Assembly (NCBI GenBank): GCA_020541345.1
Contig: CP045239.1
Location: forward strand, 682,001 to 746,000
DNA length: 64,000 nt
Reading direction: 5' to 3'
Origin: Candidatus Ecksteinia adelgidicola
GTDB taxonomy: Bacteria > Pseudomonadota > Gammaproteobacteria > Enterobacterales > Enterobacteriaceae
Positions 23,821 through 38,478 of the stretch are shown piece after piece (the first letter of the stretch is position 1; every line of letters starts with the position of its first letter). The notes beneath the pieces are model-generated. The model was given only the letters and a program-made list of their open reading frames with translations. It made no database searches and was not told where the DNA came from. A program made the translations under genes and the position numbers.

Positions 23821-25714
23821 TTACATTAGATATTAATTATATTATAACATTTAAATATTAAAATAAATTACTGATTTTATAATTATCTTAAAATATAAAA
23901 AACAATATTGTTAAATCATGAAAGATTTTTATAATTATTATTTAAAAATAAAAAAATAAGAAAATTTTTTATTTATATTAAAAAATTATATGAATATTAT
24001 TTTATAGTTACAATATAACTTTATTACATTAATATTATTATTTATGAAAATTATTTTTAAAAAATTTTTAATAAACTTATAATATTTAATATATTTTTAT
24101 ACAAATAATTAAGTAAAAATAATTTATTTTTTAATCAAATTTTATTAATAAAATATTATTTTATAACTTATTTTACATTTTAAATATTTGATTTTTACAT
24201 TAATAATTAATATTAATTATTAATATCTTAACAAAAATATTTAAATACATATTTATAGCATATGTTTTCATTATTTTTTTATTAAAACAATTTTATTATA
24301 TAGTAAATAGATAATCAGTTAATAAATTCTTATTAAATAATCATAAATAAAAAAGTTAATAAATTCATTGTATAAAAAATAATTATAATCTATAATATTA
24401 ATATAAAAAAATTTGTTTATAAAAATTTTTGTTATAAAATATTATTCTACTAGCATATAAATATAGTATATTTATTTAATATTTCATAGATTATTTTTTA
24501 ATAAAGTTTTATAAAATATTATTTTATTATTATTCTTAATATTGAATTAAGTATTTAGTATATTAAATAATATACAATATAAAAACATATATGTTGTATA
24601 TTATAAATTAATAAAAATATAAATATACTAAAATTTAATAAAATTTTATATATTAGTTTTTAATCTTGATACAATACATAATTAAAAAAAATAAAAAATA
24701 TAATAAATTACAAAATTTATAATGTATAAATTCAATTAAAATTTTAAAATACGCAATAATAAAATTCAAAAACACATATCTTGTTCAAATAACACCTCAT
24801 AAAATAACATAACTAACATATTTTAAATGTAAGTTAATATGTTTATTTTTTACATTAATATTAATGTTATATGTAAAAATAAAACATGTTTGTTTCTAAT
24901 AAAAATATTTAATGTACGCATTCATACTATATGTTATTTTTTTTAAAAAAATATATTTTAAATATAAAATTAATATTATTACATATTTTATAATATTTCT
25001 TATTTTATTTATTTTAAATTTATATTTAATAACTAATGAGAAAAATAAAATAAAATATTATAAAATTGTTATTAAACTTATAATACATATTATTAAATAT
25101 CACATTGATTAATAATATATTAATAAATATATTTAAAAATATACTATTAATAAGACAATAAATGATAGATAAAATTTAATAAAAATTTTATATCAAAACA
25201 TTTTTATTTCTATTATTTAAAACAACTACTAATCTCTTATATAAATTTTTAAAGTAATATGTTATATATAAATTCTTAATTTGCTATTAAATAATGTTTA
25301 TTATTAATACATTTATATTTTATATTAATTTTTAATATGTTTGATAATAATATAAAAACTAAAATAATATTATAACGTATTATTTTATTATTAAATAAAT
25401 TCTACGTATTATAAAGATAATATTTACATTACACTGTGTTATGATTTTCTCTATTTTACTATTTATTTAATTTTTGACCATTTAAAAATTGTTACGATAT
25501 ATTTTAAGATTTTTTATATAATATAGAAATTAATTTATTTATATAGCTAATATTTTATGTTTAAAATATATTAAATTATTTATATAAATTGTTTAAAATT
25601 AAATTTTTATAATGTTTTTATTATCTTTTTAAATTAAAATAAGAAACAAATTATATGATGTTAACTAACCTATTAAAAATTTCATCAAATGAAAAATTCT
25701 AATGGAAAAATATT
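23821..25714. other. AT-rich gene-free stretch between tsgA and proS
   Basis: About 1.9 kb. A 66-codon open frame at 24912-25112 is low-complexity Ile/Lys/Tyr text and is not believable as a gene. A weak 8-bp inverted repeat overlaps the tsgA stop (23806-23827). A TTGACC with ATATAT 17 nt further on lies about 230 nt before proS and could be a promoter. Confidence 0.55.
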
Positions 25715-27436
25715 ATGCGTACTAGTCAATATCTACTTTTTACTCAAAGAGAGTGCCCTTCTAATACTGAAATAATTAGTCATAAATTGATGCTTCGTGC
25801 TGGAATAATTCGAAAGTTATCTTCTGGTTTTTATACATGGTTGCCAACTGGTCAACGTATTTTAAAAAAAATAGAAAATATTGTTCGTGAAGAAATGCAT
25901 CATGCTAATGTAATAGAGATTTCTATGCCAATAGCCCAACCTTCTAGTATATGGAAAAAAAGTGGTCGATGGGAAAAATATGGTAAAGAACTAGTACGTT
26001 TTATTGATCGAAATAATGGTTTGTTTGCTTTAGGTCCTACTCATGAAGAGGTAATCACTCATCTAATTAGAAATGAAATTAATTCATATAAACAATTACC
26101 GATAAAATTATTTCAAATTAAAACAAAATTTCGTGATGAAATACGTCCACGATTTGGAGTAATGCGCGCCCGTGAGTTTTTAATGAAAGACGCTTATTCA
26201 TTTCATATTTCACAAAACTCATTACAAGAAACTTATAACTTAATGTATAAAACTTATAGTAAAATTTTTAAACGAATTGGATTAAATTTTCGTCCAGTAT
26301 ATGCTGATACTGGTTCGATTGGTGGTATCATGTCTCATGAATTTCAAGTAATTGCTGATAGTGGTGAAGACAACATTGCATTTTCTACTGATTCTGAATA
26401 TGCAGCTAATGTTACGTTTGCAGAAGCAGTTTTTCCTAAAACGATACGTAAATCAGCTAATGAGACACTTCGAATTGTTGATATTTCTAACTCGAAAACT
26501 ATTATTGAATTTATTAAAAAATTTCAGTTACCATTAAAAAGAACAATTAAAACACTATTAGTGCATGCTAGTAACAATCAAGATTATAAATTAATTGCAC
26601 TCTTAGTCCGTGGAGACCATGTATTAAATAAAATAAAAGTTGAAAAGATTAAACAAGTCGCTACACCACTTACTTTTGCTACAGAAGAAGAAATTCAAAC
26701 GACTTATGGTGTAGGATCTAATTCTATAGGTCCAATAAATTTAAAACACGTTCATATTATCGCTGATCGTAGTGTAGTAACGATGAGTGATTTTTTTGCT
26801 GGAGCCAACATTAAAGATAAATATTATTTTGGTATTAACTGGAACCGTGATTTACCCTTACCTCAAGTAGAAGATATTAGAAACGTAGTAGAAGGTGATT
26901 TTAGTCCAGATGGAAAAGGTACATTGTTAATTAAACGTGGTATTGAAGTAGGTCATATTTTTCAACTTGATACTAAATATTCAAAAAAAATGAAAGCAAC
27001 AGTACAAGGAAAAGATGGACAACATCATGTTTTAAAAATGGGATGTTATGGCATTGGCATTACTCGTTTAGTTGCTGCTGTTGTTGAACAAAATTACGAT
27101 GAATATGGCATTATTTGGCCAAACTCAATCTCACCTTTTCAACTTGCAATTATACCTATTGACATACATAAATATTTTCATGTAAAAAATTTATCAGAAT
27201 ATTTATATAATGTTTTATCTTCCAAAAATATCGAAGTTCTTTTTGATGACCGACAAGAACGTCCTGGTGTTATGTTAACTGATATGAAATTAATTGGTAT
27301 ACCACATTTTATTATTATTAATAATAATGATCTTAATAGTCAAAACATTGAATATATAAATCGTCAAATTAACGAAAAAAAAATGATAAAAATTAATGAT
27401 ATTATTGACTTTTTATTACAAAAAATTCAACTATAA
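25715..27436 (+). CDS. proS: Prolyl-tRNA synthetase
   Basis: Class II synthetase that charges tRNA-Pro. The 573 residues equal the E. coli length (572), meaning the bacterial form with the central editing insertion (roughly residues 220-400). The catalytic core keeps the TXE-like PTHEE motif, the [25 protein letters not shown] region (motif 2) and motif 3 around [10 protein letters not shown]. The anticodon-binding domain occupies the last third and includes DDRQERPGV. The start ATG follows a GGA about 10 nt upstream. No truncation or frameshift is seen. The gene stands alone. Confidence 0.98.
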   Translation: MRTSQYLLFTQRECPSNTEIISHKLMLRAGIIRKLSSGFYTWLPTGQRILKKIENIVREEMHHANVIEISMPIAQPSSIWKKSGRWEKYGKELVRFIDRNNGLFALGPTHEEVITHLIRNEINSYKQLPIKLFQIKTKFRDEIRPRFGVMRAREFLMKDAYSFHISQNSLQETYNLMYKTYSKIFKRIGLNFRPVYADTGSIGGIMSHEFQVIADSGEDNIAFSTDSEYAANVTFAEAVFPKTIRKSANETLRIVDISNSKTIIEFIKKFQLPLKRTIKTLLVHASNNQDYKLIALLVRGDHVLNKIKVEKIKQVATPLTFATEEEIQTTYGVGSNSIGPINLKHVHIIADRSVVTMSDFFAGANIKDKYYFGINWNRDLPLPQVEDIRNVVEGDFSPDGKGTLLIKRGIEVGHIFQLDTKYSKKMKATVQGKDGQHHVLKMGCYGIGITRLVAAVVEQNYDEYGIIWPNSISPFQLAIIPIDIHKYFHVKNLSEYLYNVLSSKNIEVLFDDRQERPGVMLTDMKLIGIPHFIIINNNDLNSQNIEYINRQINEKKMIKINDIIDFLLQKIQL

Positions 27437-28101
27437 TTACTATAATTAAATAAAATGATTCTTATAAAACTTTAACATATGTAAAAATCGTATGAATATA
27501 TTGTTTTCATAAATATTCATGCTATTGTATTAATAGCCAAGATATATATTAATATTTTAAAAATATTAAATTTAAATATTGTATCTTTCTAAAAATAAAA
27601 TATATTTAAAATAATAAAACTATTTTAACAAATTTATAAAATATATTATATTTATAATATATTATAAATAATTTTATTAACAAATTAATTATTTAATATA
27701 AAATATAAATTTTTATTAATTATTAAATATTTTATGACATAAAACATACTTTTAGTATTTTAAAATAAAATACTTTATATATTATAATACATCTTTATTT
27801 TAAATTACTTAAAATTAAAAAAATTAATAATCTTATTCATATAAAATTTTTTATTATAATATTATAAATTATAAATCTTTATAAATATTATTTATTTTTT
27901 TATGTGTATATGACTTTGTTTTATTAATTTTTAATATTATAAAATAATTATAAATAATAGTTTTTTTTAATAAAAATAATACTATTATAAAATCTTATAT
28001 ATTCTAAAAAATATAAAAATATATTTAAGTATTTATGTAACATATAAAAAACTATAAATTTATAAAAATAAAATAACATTATATGTTGAATGATATAAGA
28101 A
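27437..28101. other. AT-rich stretch between converging proS and gapA
   Basis: No gene or RNA seen. Short imperfect inverted repeats near 27490-27530 (ATGAATAT and ATATTCAT arms) could form a weak hairpin downstream of proS. Confidence 0.55.
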
Positions 28102-28128
28102 AGAGAGTAATAAAATTAATTACTCTCT
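28102..28128 (-). terminator. Hairpin downstream of gapA
   Basis: Arms AGAGAGTAAT (28102-28111) and ATTACTCTCT (28119-28128) pair perfectly over 10 bp with a 7-nt loop, 24 nt beyond the gapA stop at 28152. It is more G/C-bearing than the surroundings. No T run follows on the minus strand, so termination by the intrinsic mechanism is uncertain. Confidence 0.5.
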
Positions 28129-28151
28129 CTCTTTAACTTAATACTATAATA

Positions 28152-30116
<1,965 letters not shown>

Positions 30117-30419
30117 ATGAATAAAAGTCAATTAATTAATGTAATTTCAAAAAAAACTAATTTTTCTAAAGAGCATATTAAAATAATATTAAAATCTGCT
30201 TTGGATATTATCACCCAATCTTTGAAAGAAGGAAACGTAGTACAATTAGTAGGTTTTGGTACTTTTAAAGTACATTATCGTTGCGAGAGAATTGGACGAA
30301 ATCCGAAAACTGGAAAAAAAATTAAAATTTTAGCCACTAAAGTGCCTTCATTTGTTTCAAGTAAAATATTAAAACATTCATTAAAATCATTCAATAATGA
30401 TTTCAAAAGTAAAAATTGA
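30117..30419 (+). CDS. hupA: DNA-binding protein HU-alpha
   Basis: Nucleoid protein that bends and compacts DNA. The 100 residues comprise the usual 90-residue HU fold plus a short extra basic tail ending KSKN. Conserved features are MNKSQLI at the start, GFGTFKV at the hinge, and the DNA-clasping arm with [12 protein letters not shown]. The [14 protein letters not shown] segment resembles HU-alpha more than HU-beta or IHF. AAGGA sits 4-8 nt upstream of the ATG, and a strong terminator follows. With so much AT-rich DNA to fold, HU may be the main nucleoid protein here; that last point is inference. Confidence 0.95.
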   Translation: MNKSQLINVISKKTNFSKEHIKIILKSALDIITQSLKEGNVVQLVGFGTFKVHYRCERIGRNPKTGKKIKILATKVPSFVSSKILKHSLKSFNNDFKSKN

Positions 30420-30436
30420 TTATTTTTGATATTAAT

Positions 30437-30470
30437 CAGTCAGGCATCGCAGTTGTCTGACTGAATTTTT
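30437..30470 (+). terminator. Rho-independent terminator of hupA
   Basis: A 10-bp stem with one G-T pair joins CAGTCAGGCA (30437-30446) and TGTCTGACTG (30454-30463) around a 7-nt loop, followed by AATTTTT. It begins 18 nt after the hupA stop. This is the clearest intrinsic terminator in the window. Confidence 0.9.
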
Positions 30471-31557
30471 AAAAATACTTTTATTAATGTTGTTATTAAT
30501 TTATATGTAAAATAACATTTGTATACAACACAAATATAAAATATTTAAAAAAAGTAATGTTTTAAATATTTTTTAACACTTTCTTCAAAAACTTTCAAAG
30601 TTTAATAAAATTTTTAAAATAAAGATTTTTATTTTAAAATATTAATTGATTAATATCATAATATTATTTATTTTTAAATGAAAAATATTTAAAATTATTG
30701 ATAATAACTATAATAAAAATACTTAGAATAAATAATTTTATGTATTATATAACATTTAAATAATGCTATTTTATAAGATATGTTTATATTTTTTTTTAAT
30801 ATTTTATAAAAATATTTTATTATTTTTAATTTTATAAAATAGACTCTATTGTTTATTATAATTGCATAGACCTTATTTATAAATATTTTTTTATTTTTTT
30901 TTAATCGTATTAAATAATGAATACTTGTATATGTTATAAATATATTTATTTTTTTATAGACATGCTAAATATTAGTACTTTATAATTATAAATAAAAAAT
31001 ATTATTTATTCTTATCTTAAATATTAACATGAATTATACTTATATAAGATATTAACACTATATGATAATCTTTTATTTTTAAAATGTATTTATGTTTAAT
31101 TGATAATATTTTTATTAACGTAATAATCTTATAATATTAATTATTTTTATAAAAAAAATGATAATAAATATAAAACAAAATTATAAATATTTATATAAGT
31201 CTTAATTAAAACAATAATTTATTTTAAGATATGTTTACATTTTATTTTATTTAATATCAACGTTTGTTTTATATATAATTTTTATAGATTCTTTTCTTTA
31301 AAATTTTAAAAAATTATATGATATTAATAAAAAAATAAAATATGTAATTTTATGTTTAATAAAGTTTATTATAGTGTATAATACATTTTAATATTTTATT
31401 TTTGAAGTTTTTATTATACTATTAATAATTTAATCGATAATTGTAAATTTTATAATTTTTTAATTAATACAATATGAAATATTCATTTCAATCATTTATG
31501 TCTTATATTTATACATGTTTTATATATTTATGCTTTAATATAATTATAAAAAAAATT
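30471..31557. other. AT-rich gene-free stretch between hupA and yigL
   Basis: About 1.1 kb between converging genes. Nothing recognisable beyond the hupA terminator. Confidence 0.6.
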
Positions 31558-32358
31558 CTAAAGTAAGAATATTTTTCTTAAATAACGTGATACTGCATCA
31601 TCAATATTAGATTCAATTATTTCTAAATTAGGTAATTGATCTTTTAAACGTTGATGAGCAGAACTCATTATACATCCTTTTCCAACTATTGATAACATCT
31701 CTAAATCATTCATTCCATCTCCAAATGCAATACATTCTTTTAATGTATAACCAATTATCTTAACTACTTTATCTAATGCAATTCCTTTAGACACTCCACC
31801 TGCCATTACTTCTAAACAAGTTGGAAATGAAAAACTAACATTCACTCGAGTACCCCAACGTGCATTAATAGTATTTTCTAATAATAATAATTTTTTATAA
31901 TCATGACAAGTAAAATATACTTTATAAACTCCAGAAGTTCCAAGCATTTTTGGTTCAAATGTTTTATGTTGAAAATAAGATTCTTTAAAAAAAATATTTT
32001 GATCTGCATAATCATGATTAACAAACCAATCATCATGACGATAAACATTTGTAGTAATATCAGTAACATTATGTACTACGTGATATAAATAAATAACAAT
32101 GTCTTCATCTATGTCATAACTAAAAATTAATTCTTTATTAGAATTATGTACTCTAGCACCATTTGAAGTAATCATAAAAGCATCAATTTTTAGATAATCA
32201 CGCATTCTTGCAACATCGACATGATGACGACCTGTTGCAAAAATAAAATATACATTTCGTTTTGATAATAACTTTAATGTTTCTTTAGTATGAAAAGATA
32301 TAACATGATCAGAAGATAGTAATGTGCCATCTAAATCAGAAGCAATGACATGATACAT
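31558..32358 (-). CDS. yigL: YigL, HAD-superfamily (Cof-type) sugar/pyridoxal phosphatase
   Basis: HAD phosphatase of the Cof subfamily; E. coli YigL acts on pyridoxal phosphate and sugar phosphates and takes part in glucose-phosphate stress relief. The nucleophile/acid pair Asp8 and Asp10 is in ASDLDGTL, motif II/III residues follow, and the metal-binding GDGMND is at 213-218. The 266 residues equal the YigL family length. The stretches KETLKLL, FATGRHHVDV, TSNGARVH and CLEVMAGGVSKG match YigL rather than YidA or Cof. The gene stands alone. Its retention while neighbouring genes vanished suggests a useful housekeeping phosphatase role, which is inference. Confidence 0.92.
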   Translation of the reverse strand: MYHVIASDLDGTLLSSDHVISFHTKETLKLLSKRNVYFIFATGRHHVDVARMRDYLKIDAFMITSNGARVHNSNKELIFSYDIDEDIVIYLYHVVHNVTDITTNVYRHDDWFVNHDYADQNIFFKESYFQHKTFEPKMLGTSGVYKVYFTCHDYKKLLLLENTINARWGTRVNVSFSFPTCLEVMAGGVSKGIALDKVVKIIGYTLKECIAFGDGMNDLEMLSIVGKGCIMSSAHQRLKDQLPNLEIIESNIDDAVSRYLRKIFLL

Positions 32359-33922
32359 AGAATTTATATTCTAACCTCGTGATTAATTTGATATTTTTTA
32401 ATAAAGTTGTTAAAAATATATAAAAAATTGTTTATATTTTTTAATAATCTTAATATTATTTTAAAAAAATTTTAATATACTTTATATCATTTATAGAATG
32501 ATTTATATTCAATGTCATATAATAATTAGTTTTGTAGTTTTATAAGATTACTTATTCTATTTCTTTATAACAATAAAAATTATCACTAACATTAACAATG
32601 TATAAATTATTTAATAGTAAGTTTTCATTTTTATTATTAAAATCAATAATATATATTGTTTAGAACTATTGATAAAATTTTGAATAATTAATGCCTAATT
32701 TTAATTTAAAAATTTTAAATATGTTGTGTTACATATTTTTAATATAATAAAATATAAAAAACTAATCATAAAATTATATTATGTTAATATAATTTTATAG
32801 ATTCGTAAAAATAAAATATAGTGACAATATAGTAATTTAGAAATATAATCTTTAATTATTTTAATTAAAAGGTTAAATAATATTTTTATAAAATTATTTG
32901 TATGACAAAATTATTAAATAAAATAAGAATATATCGATGTATATCTTATTTAATACTTAATTTTAATACATTAAATAATTAGATTATAAACAATATACAG
33001 TAAACTAATTCTCAAATTTAAGTTTATTATTATAACTAACTACTTTATTTATTTATATATAATTAATAATGTTGATTTTTTTTAACTTTTCTTTAATAAG
33101 AATATTATAAAATAATACACTATTTATTTTTATCAAAATATTTTTTACTTAATTAATAATAAAATTTTATATCAAAACTATAAGATTTTGATAAATATTT
33201 ATATGTCTAAAAATATTAAAGTAATTTTGTTTATTGTATATTTTACTTTTGTTTATAAAAATTTTTATAATAAAATTATACATTTTTTAATAAAAAAATA
33301 AAAATTTTTGTAATTAATCATTTGTCAATTTATTTATTATATTTTAGTAATTATTAATATTATTAAAAATAAAAAATATAGTAACATAACATTATATAAT
33401 AAAACATTTTTATTTCATTCAATATTTTATATTATATCAAATATTAATATTTTTATTTATAAATTTTATTGCTTAATAATTATTTATAATAAAAAAATAA
33501 AAATTTTTATAATTAATGAATATTAAAAATTTAATATAATGAATTCATTATAAAAATTATTGTTATTAAAAAATGCTATTTTTGTTATTAAAATTTTTTA
33601 TAATTTATTTCTTATAATAAAATTGATAAAGATTTATATCTTTTTTTTGTTATTTAATAATTTTATCAGAAAAAATATTTTAATAAAAATAACATTATAT
33701 TAATAATATAATTACATAACATAATTAATGATATAAAAAATTGTATTTTATTTATTTATAACAGTGAATAGATATTTTAAGTACAAATGATAATTATATA
33801 TCTTAAATACCAATAAAAGCAAATTATATATTTTAAATATTAACTTTTTTATTATTAAAATTATAATACTATAAAATAACTATTAATTATTTAATAAACA
33901 AGTTAATACAAGGAAAATAAAA
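32359..33922. other. Divergent AT-rich region yigL/recD
   Basis: About 1.6 kb. In E. coli recB lies directly upstream of recD; here no recB-like coding text can be read in this stretch. No RNA gene or named repeat seen. A GGA lies before recD. Confidence 0.55.
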
Positions 33923-35773
33923 ATGAGAACGTTATTAAATCAAGCAATAACATTTAATTTAATGACATCATTAGATATTCAATTTGCAAGCATGATAGCA
34001 AAAAAAAATGAACCTGATATTTTATTAGCAGCAGCTTATTTAAGCTCATATACAAGAGCTGGTCACGTTTGTTTAATGTTAGAGCAACTTCAAGTTTCTC
34101 AATTATTCTCAGGACAAAAACCTGAATTAGCAAAAGCTGTTTGGATAGCTTCTGGAAAACTAGATGTTTTATGTTGGAATAAACGTTTGATGCAATGTTC
34201 TGCTGTAAGTGATGGTAGTAGTCCAACACCATTGGTATTGCAAAACGAGTGCCTCTATCTACATCGTATGTGGAAAAATGAAAGTAATGTTATTGAATTT
34301 ATTAAGACAAATCATCCATATCAATTAGCAGATAAATCTCGAATACGTTCTACTTTAAATCAATTATTTAGTTCACCTTCTTATAAAATAAATTGGCAAA
34401 AAATTGCTGTAGCAGTAGCGTTAACTCGACGTATTTCTATAATTTCTGGTGCTCCAGGTACTGGGAAAACTACAATTGTTGGAAAATTATTACTAGCATT
34501 ACTTCAACTTAATAATAATAATAAATTTCGTATTCAATTGTCTGCTCCAACTGGTAAATCTGCAGCACGACTCACTACATCACTTCAATCTATGTGTGAC
34601 CAATTAATGCTAACTAAAAAACAGAAAGCATTATTTCCAACTCAAGCGATAACTTTGCACCGTCTCTTAGGCGCAAAATTTAATACTCGAAATATGAGAT
34701 ATAATCAGAACAATCCATTACATCTCGATGTATTAGTAGTAGATGAAGCATCTATGATAGATTTATCAATGATGAATTATTTAATTCAGGCTTTACAAAA
34801 ATGGACAAAAGTAATTTTTCTTGGAGATAGTCATCAACTTTCTTCTTTGGAATCTGGGGCAGTATTTAGTGATCTTTGTTCATTTTCTACAGAAGGATAT
34901 AGTAAAATCCGTACTAAAGAGTTAAATTATTTAACTGGTTATTTATTAAAAAATAAAAAGAAACAATCAACATCAATGATTAGTAATAGTATATGTATGT
35001 TGCGAAAAAATTATAGATTTAATGTTAAATCAGGTATTAGTCAACTATCTAAAGCAATTAATGTTAGCGATATTAAAAAAGTTAAGAAAATAATTGATAG
35101 TAATTTAAATGATGTTACGTATTATTTTTTTAAAACAGAGTTAGAGTATCAGTTGTTATTAAAAACACATCTTATGGGATATTATAATTATTTTAAAAAT
35201 GTACATTCCAAATTTGATATAATTACATTATTTTCTTCCTTTCGTCGTTTTCAAATATTATGTGCATTACGAGAAGGTCCTTTTGGTACTTTTCATGTAA
35301 ATCAACAAATTGAATTTTTATTACAACATGCTGGATTAATTCATTATTCATCAAGACAGTGGTATTCAGGAAAACCAATTATGATTACACGAAATGATAG
35401 TTTTTTAGAATTATTTAATGGTGACATCGGCATTACTTTGTTAGATGAGAAAAAAGATTTCAGAGTGAATTTTTTATTACCAAATGGTAGTATTAAATCA
35501 ATTCACACAAATCGTTTACCAATGCATGAGACCGCTTATGCTATTACAGTACATAAATCTCAAGGTTCTGAGTTTGATCATGTAACACTAATCTTACCAA
35601 ATTATTCTCTTCCAATATTAACTCGAGAATTAATATATACTGCTATTACTCGAGCGCGTTATTATCTTTCGTTATACATTAATAAAAAAATATTTATACA
35701 ATCAATTTGCACATTTATGCATCGAAATAGTGGATTAATTAAAAGATTAAAAATGTTAAAATATAAAAAATAA
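33923..35773 (+). CDS. recD: RecBCD exonuclease subunit alpha (RecD helicase)
   Basis: 5'-3' helicase subunit of RecBCD, which resects double-strand breaks and recognises Chi. The 616 residues compare with 608 in E. coli. Helicase motifs are all visible: P-loop GAPGTGKT (176-183), Walker B VVDEASMIDL, GDSHQLSSLESGAV, the VHKSQGSEFDH block and YTAITRAR. No frame break is seen, and the open frame suggests selection. recB, recC and argA, its E. coli neighbours, are not in the window, so the complex depends on genes elsewhere; without RecB and RecC this protein would have no known role. Confidence 0.96.
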   Translation: MRTLLNQAITFNLMTSLDIQFASMIAKKNEPDILLAAAYLSSYTRAGHVCLMLEQLQVSQLFSGQKPELAKAVWIASGKLDVLCWNKRLMQCSAVSDGSSPTPLVLQNECLYLHRMWKNESNVIEFIKTNHPYQLADKSRIRSTLNQLFSSPSYKINWQKIAVAVALTRRISIISGAPGTGKTTIVGKLLLALLQLNNNNKFRIQLSAPTGKSAARLTTSLQSMCDQLMLTKKQKALFPTQAITLHRLLGAKFNTRNMRYNQNNPLHLDVLVVDEASMIDLSMMNYLIQALQKWTKVIFLGDSHQLSSLESGAVFSDLCSFSTEGYSKIRTKELNYLTGYLLKNKKKQSTSMISNSICMLRKNYRFNVKSGISQLSKAINVSDIKKVKKIIDSNLNDVTYYFFKTELEYQLLLKTHLMGYYNYFKNVHSKFDIITLFSSFRRFQILCALREGPFGTFHVNQQIEFLLQHAGLIHYSSRQWYSGKPIMITRNDSFLELFNGDIGITLLDEKKDFRVNFLLPNGSIKSIHTNRLPMHETAYAITVHKSQGSEFDHVTLILPNYSLPILTRELIYTAITRARYYLSLYINKKIFIQSICTFMHRNSGLIKRLKMLKYKK

Positions 35774-37197
35774 ATTTTTTAAAATTTTTAAGACTTGTTT
35801 AAAATATTAAAACATATTCATAATACTTGATATGTTATTATTAATTATTTAAAACAAAAACATTTTTTAAAACATATTATAAAATAATTTTTATTAAATT
35901 CATGTAAAATATTAATTGGTTTTCATCTTTTATTTGTTATATATGATAAAAAATTTTATTATAGTGTATCAATATTAATTTTATATATGAATATATAAAC
36001 ATTTTAATAAATATTTTTATAAAAAATATTGTTTACTTTTTAATATATTAGGTTTACAATAGAATTATTATTATAATTAAATTATTATATAACATTAGAT
36101 AATTCATTTTAATATATTTAATAATAAGTAAAATAAATAAAATAAAAAAATTTATAGATAATATACAAAATAAAATATTTGTTATTAATTATTATCTATA
36201 ATATATAAAATTTTTCTATTTTAAATAAAAATATACATTTTACAATAAAATATTTTTATCATTAATACATATTAAAAAATATTTTAATGTTGAAAAGTAT
36301 TTATGTTTTTTGTGTTTTATTAATATAAAATTTATATATGTTTTTAAAAATTTTTATATTTATTCATTTTCTATATTAGTTTATTATTTTATATTATAAA
36401 AAATACCAACACTAATTAAAAAGTTATTTTATAAATGAAATATTTTGTGTTTAAACATATTTTAATTATAATATTTAATGCTTAAAATACAAAAAAATAT
36501 ATTAACATTTAAAATAACTTTATTTTATTATAAAATAAAAAATATTTTTGTATTATGCAGTACCATTATTTGTTTTTAAAACGTTAAACAACGTAAAAAT
36601 AAATAAATTAATCATACTATTTAAGAAAATTAATACTTTATATTATAATTAATTTTATGTCTATTTTTATAAAATTGCATTTGAATTTTAAAATACATAA
36701 ACTAAAATATTTATCATGAATAGAACATGATATAAATATTTTATGTATTTAGACAAATTAAGTAAAAAATATTTATTTTATATTATTTCAATAAGAATAT
36801 AATAAAAAAAATTATATTTGTTTTAAATAAAAAAATGTTTCGTAAAATTATTAATATAAATATTTTTAATAAAATAAATTAACATATTTATTATATATTT
36901 TATTTAATTTAAACATAAATAACGCTTTATAATATAGTAATTTTATTTTAAATGATATATTGTAATTTAAAATTAATTATTTATTGTTATATGAAAAATT
37001 TTTTATTTTCATAATATTTATAAATAATTTCAATTTTTTACACGAAGAAAAAACTCATACAAGTAATATAATTACTTATATGATTATAAGAAATTAATAA
37101 ATGTAATAAAAATAATTTTTTAATTGTTTACATAAAATATTAATAAAGTTATTATATTTTATAAAAAATTTTATTATTAATAATAAAAAAGTAACAT
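35774..37197. other. AT-rich gene-free stretch between recD and waaA
   Basis: About 1.4 kb. Nothing recognisable. The apparent open frame at 37094-37390 on the minus strand is mostly the antisense of waaA. Confidence 0.6.
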
Positions 37198-38478
37198 ATG
37201 TATAAAATATTATTATGTTGTTATCAAATATTATTCTATTTGATTCAACCTTTAATTTGGATTTATTTATTACTTCGCAGTCATAAAAATCCAGATTATC
37301 GAAAACGCTGGTTGGAACGATATGGTTACTATCGTAAAAAAATAATAGCAGGTGGTATTGTACTACATTCTGTATCTGTTGGTGAAGCATTAACTGCTAT
37401 TCCACTAATAAAAAAATTACAAAAATATTATCCTAACATTTCAATTACTATTACCACAATGACTCCAACAGGTTCACATTGTATTAAATGTGCTTTTTGT
37501 GATAATTCTAAAATAAATAATATTTATTTACCTTATGATTTATCTAGATCTATAGAGCGGTTTCTCAATCAAGTGAATCCAAAATTATTTATTATTATGG
37601 AAACTGAATTATGGCCTAATTTAATTAATTCATTGTATAAAAGAAACATTCCTTTAGTTATTGCTAATGCTCGTTTATCAGAACGTTCAGCTAAAAAATA
37701 TAAAAAAATTAGTAAATTTATTTATCATATTTTTAATCGTATTACATTAATTGCTGCGCAATATCAAAAAGATAAAGATCGATTTATAAGTCTTGGAGTA
37801 AAGAAATCAAAAATTATTATTACTGGTAATTTAAAATCAGATATTTCTATTACTTCAGAGTTATTGTCTCAGTGTACAATTTTACGAAATAAATGGGCAC
37901 GAAATCGACAAGTTTGGATTGCAAGTAGTACACATAATGGAGAAGAGAGTATTTTACTTTCAGCTCATCAAAAACTTTTGAAAAAATATCCAAATTTATT
38001 GTTTATTTTAGTTCCACGCCATCCAGAACGCTTTTCTTTTGTTATATCACTAGTAAAAAAATTTGGTTTTAATTACATCTTACGAAGTACTAATCATATT
38101 CCTTCATCTCATACACAAGTAATAATTGGAGACACTATAGGTGAATTAAACTTACTTTATGGTATTTCTGACTTGGCTTTTATTGGGGGAAGTTTAGTTA
38201 ATCATGGTGGGCATAATCCATTTGAGGCGACCATTTACAATATTCCTATTATTATGGGACCATATATATTTAATTTTGATAATATTTTCACATCATCATC
38301 AAACAGCAAAGCATTAATAACTATAACTAATGAAGAATTATTAATTAAAAAAATAGAAATATTACTCACTAATAAAGATTATCGTCAATATTATTGTAAT
38401 CATATTATAAAAATATTGTCTAAAAACACAAAAGGAGTATTAGAACAATTGTTAGCGTTATTAAAGTTTTATCTATAA
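37198..38478 (+). CDS. waaA: Kdo (3-deoxy-D-manno-octulosonic acid) transferase
   Basis: Transfers Kdo residues from CMP-Kdo to the lipid A precursor, the first inner-core step of LPS synthesis, at the cytoplasmic face of the inner membrane. It is 426 residues (E. coli 425). A hydrophobic N-terminal anchor covers about residues 3-27. The catalytic base is Glu63 in SVSVGEA. The C-terminal domain keeps GGSLVNHGGHNPFE, which binds CMP-Kdo. The ATG has no clear Shine-Dalgarno sequence. coaD follows on the same strand, as in E. coli, but after 357 nt. Presence of this gene implies a symbiont still making LPS with Kdo. Confidence 0.97.
   Translation: MYKILLCCYQILFYLIQPLIWIYLLLRSHKNPDYRKRWLERYGYYRKKIIAGGIVLHSVSVGEALTAIPLIKKLQKYYPNISITITTMTPTGSHCIKCAFCDNSKINNIYLPYDLSRSIERFLNQVNPKLFIIMETELWPNLINSLYKRNIPLVIANARLSERSAKKYKKISKFIYHIFNRITLIAAQYQKDKDRFISLGVKKSKIIITGNLKSDISITSELLSQCTILRNKWARNRQVWIASSTHNGEESILLSAHQKLLKKYPNLLFILVPRHPERFSFVISLVKKFGFNYILRSTNHIPSSHTQVIIGDTIGELNLLYGISDLAFIGGSLVNHGGHNPFEATIYNIPIIMGPYIFNFDNIFTSSSNSKALITITNEELLIKKIEILLTNKDYRQYYCNHIIKILSKNTKGVLEQLLALLKFYL

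Noticed and set aside
24912-25112. 66-codon open frame on the plus strand
   Set aside because: Nearly all Ile, Lys, Tyr, Phe and Leu, as expected from random AT-rich DNA; no ribosome binding site and no family resemblance.
25470-25510. Promoter for proS (TTGACC, 17-nt spacer, ATATAT)
   Set aside because: In DNA this AT-rich, such pairs arise often by chance, and it is 230 nt from the gene; not listed as a separate feature.
37094-37390. 98-codon minus-strand frame
   Set aside because: Mostly antisense of the waaA start; remainder is low complexity.
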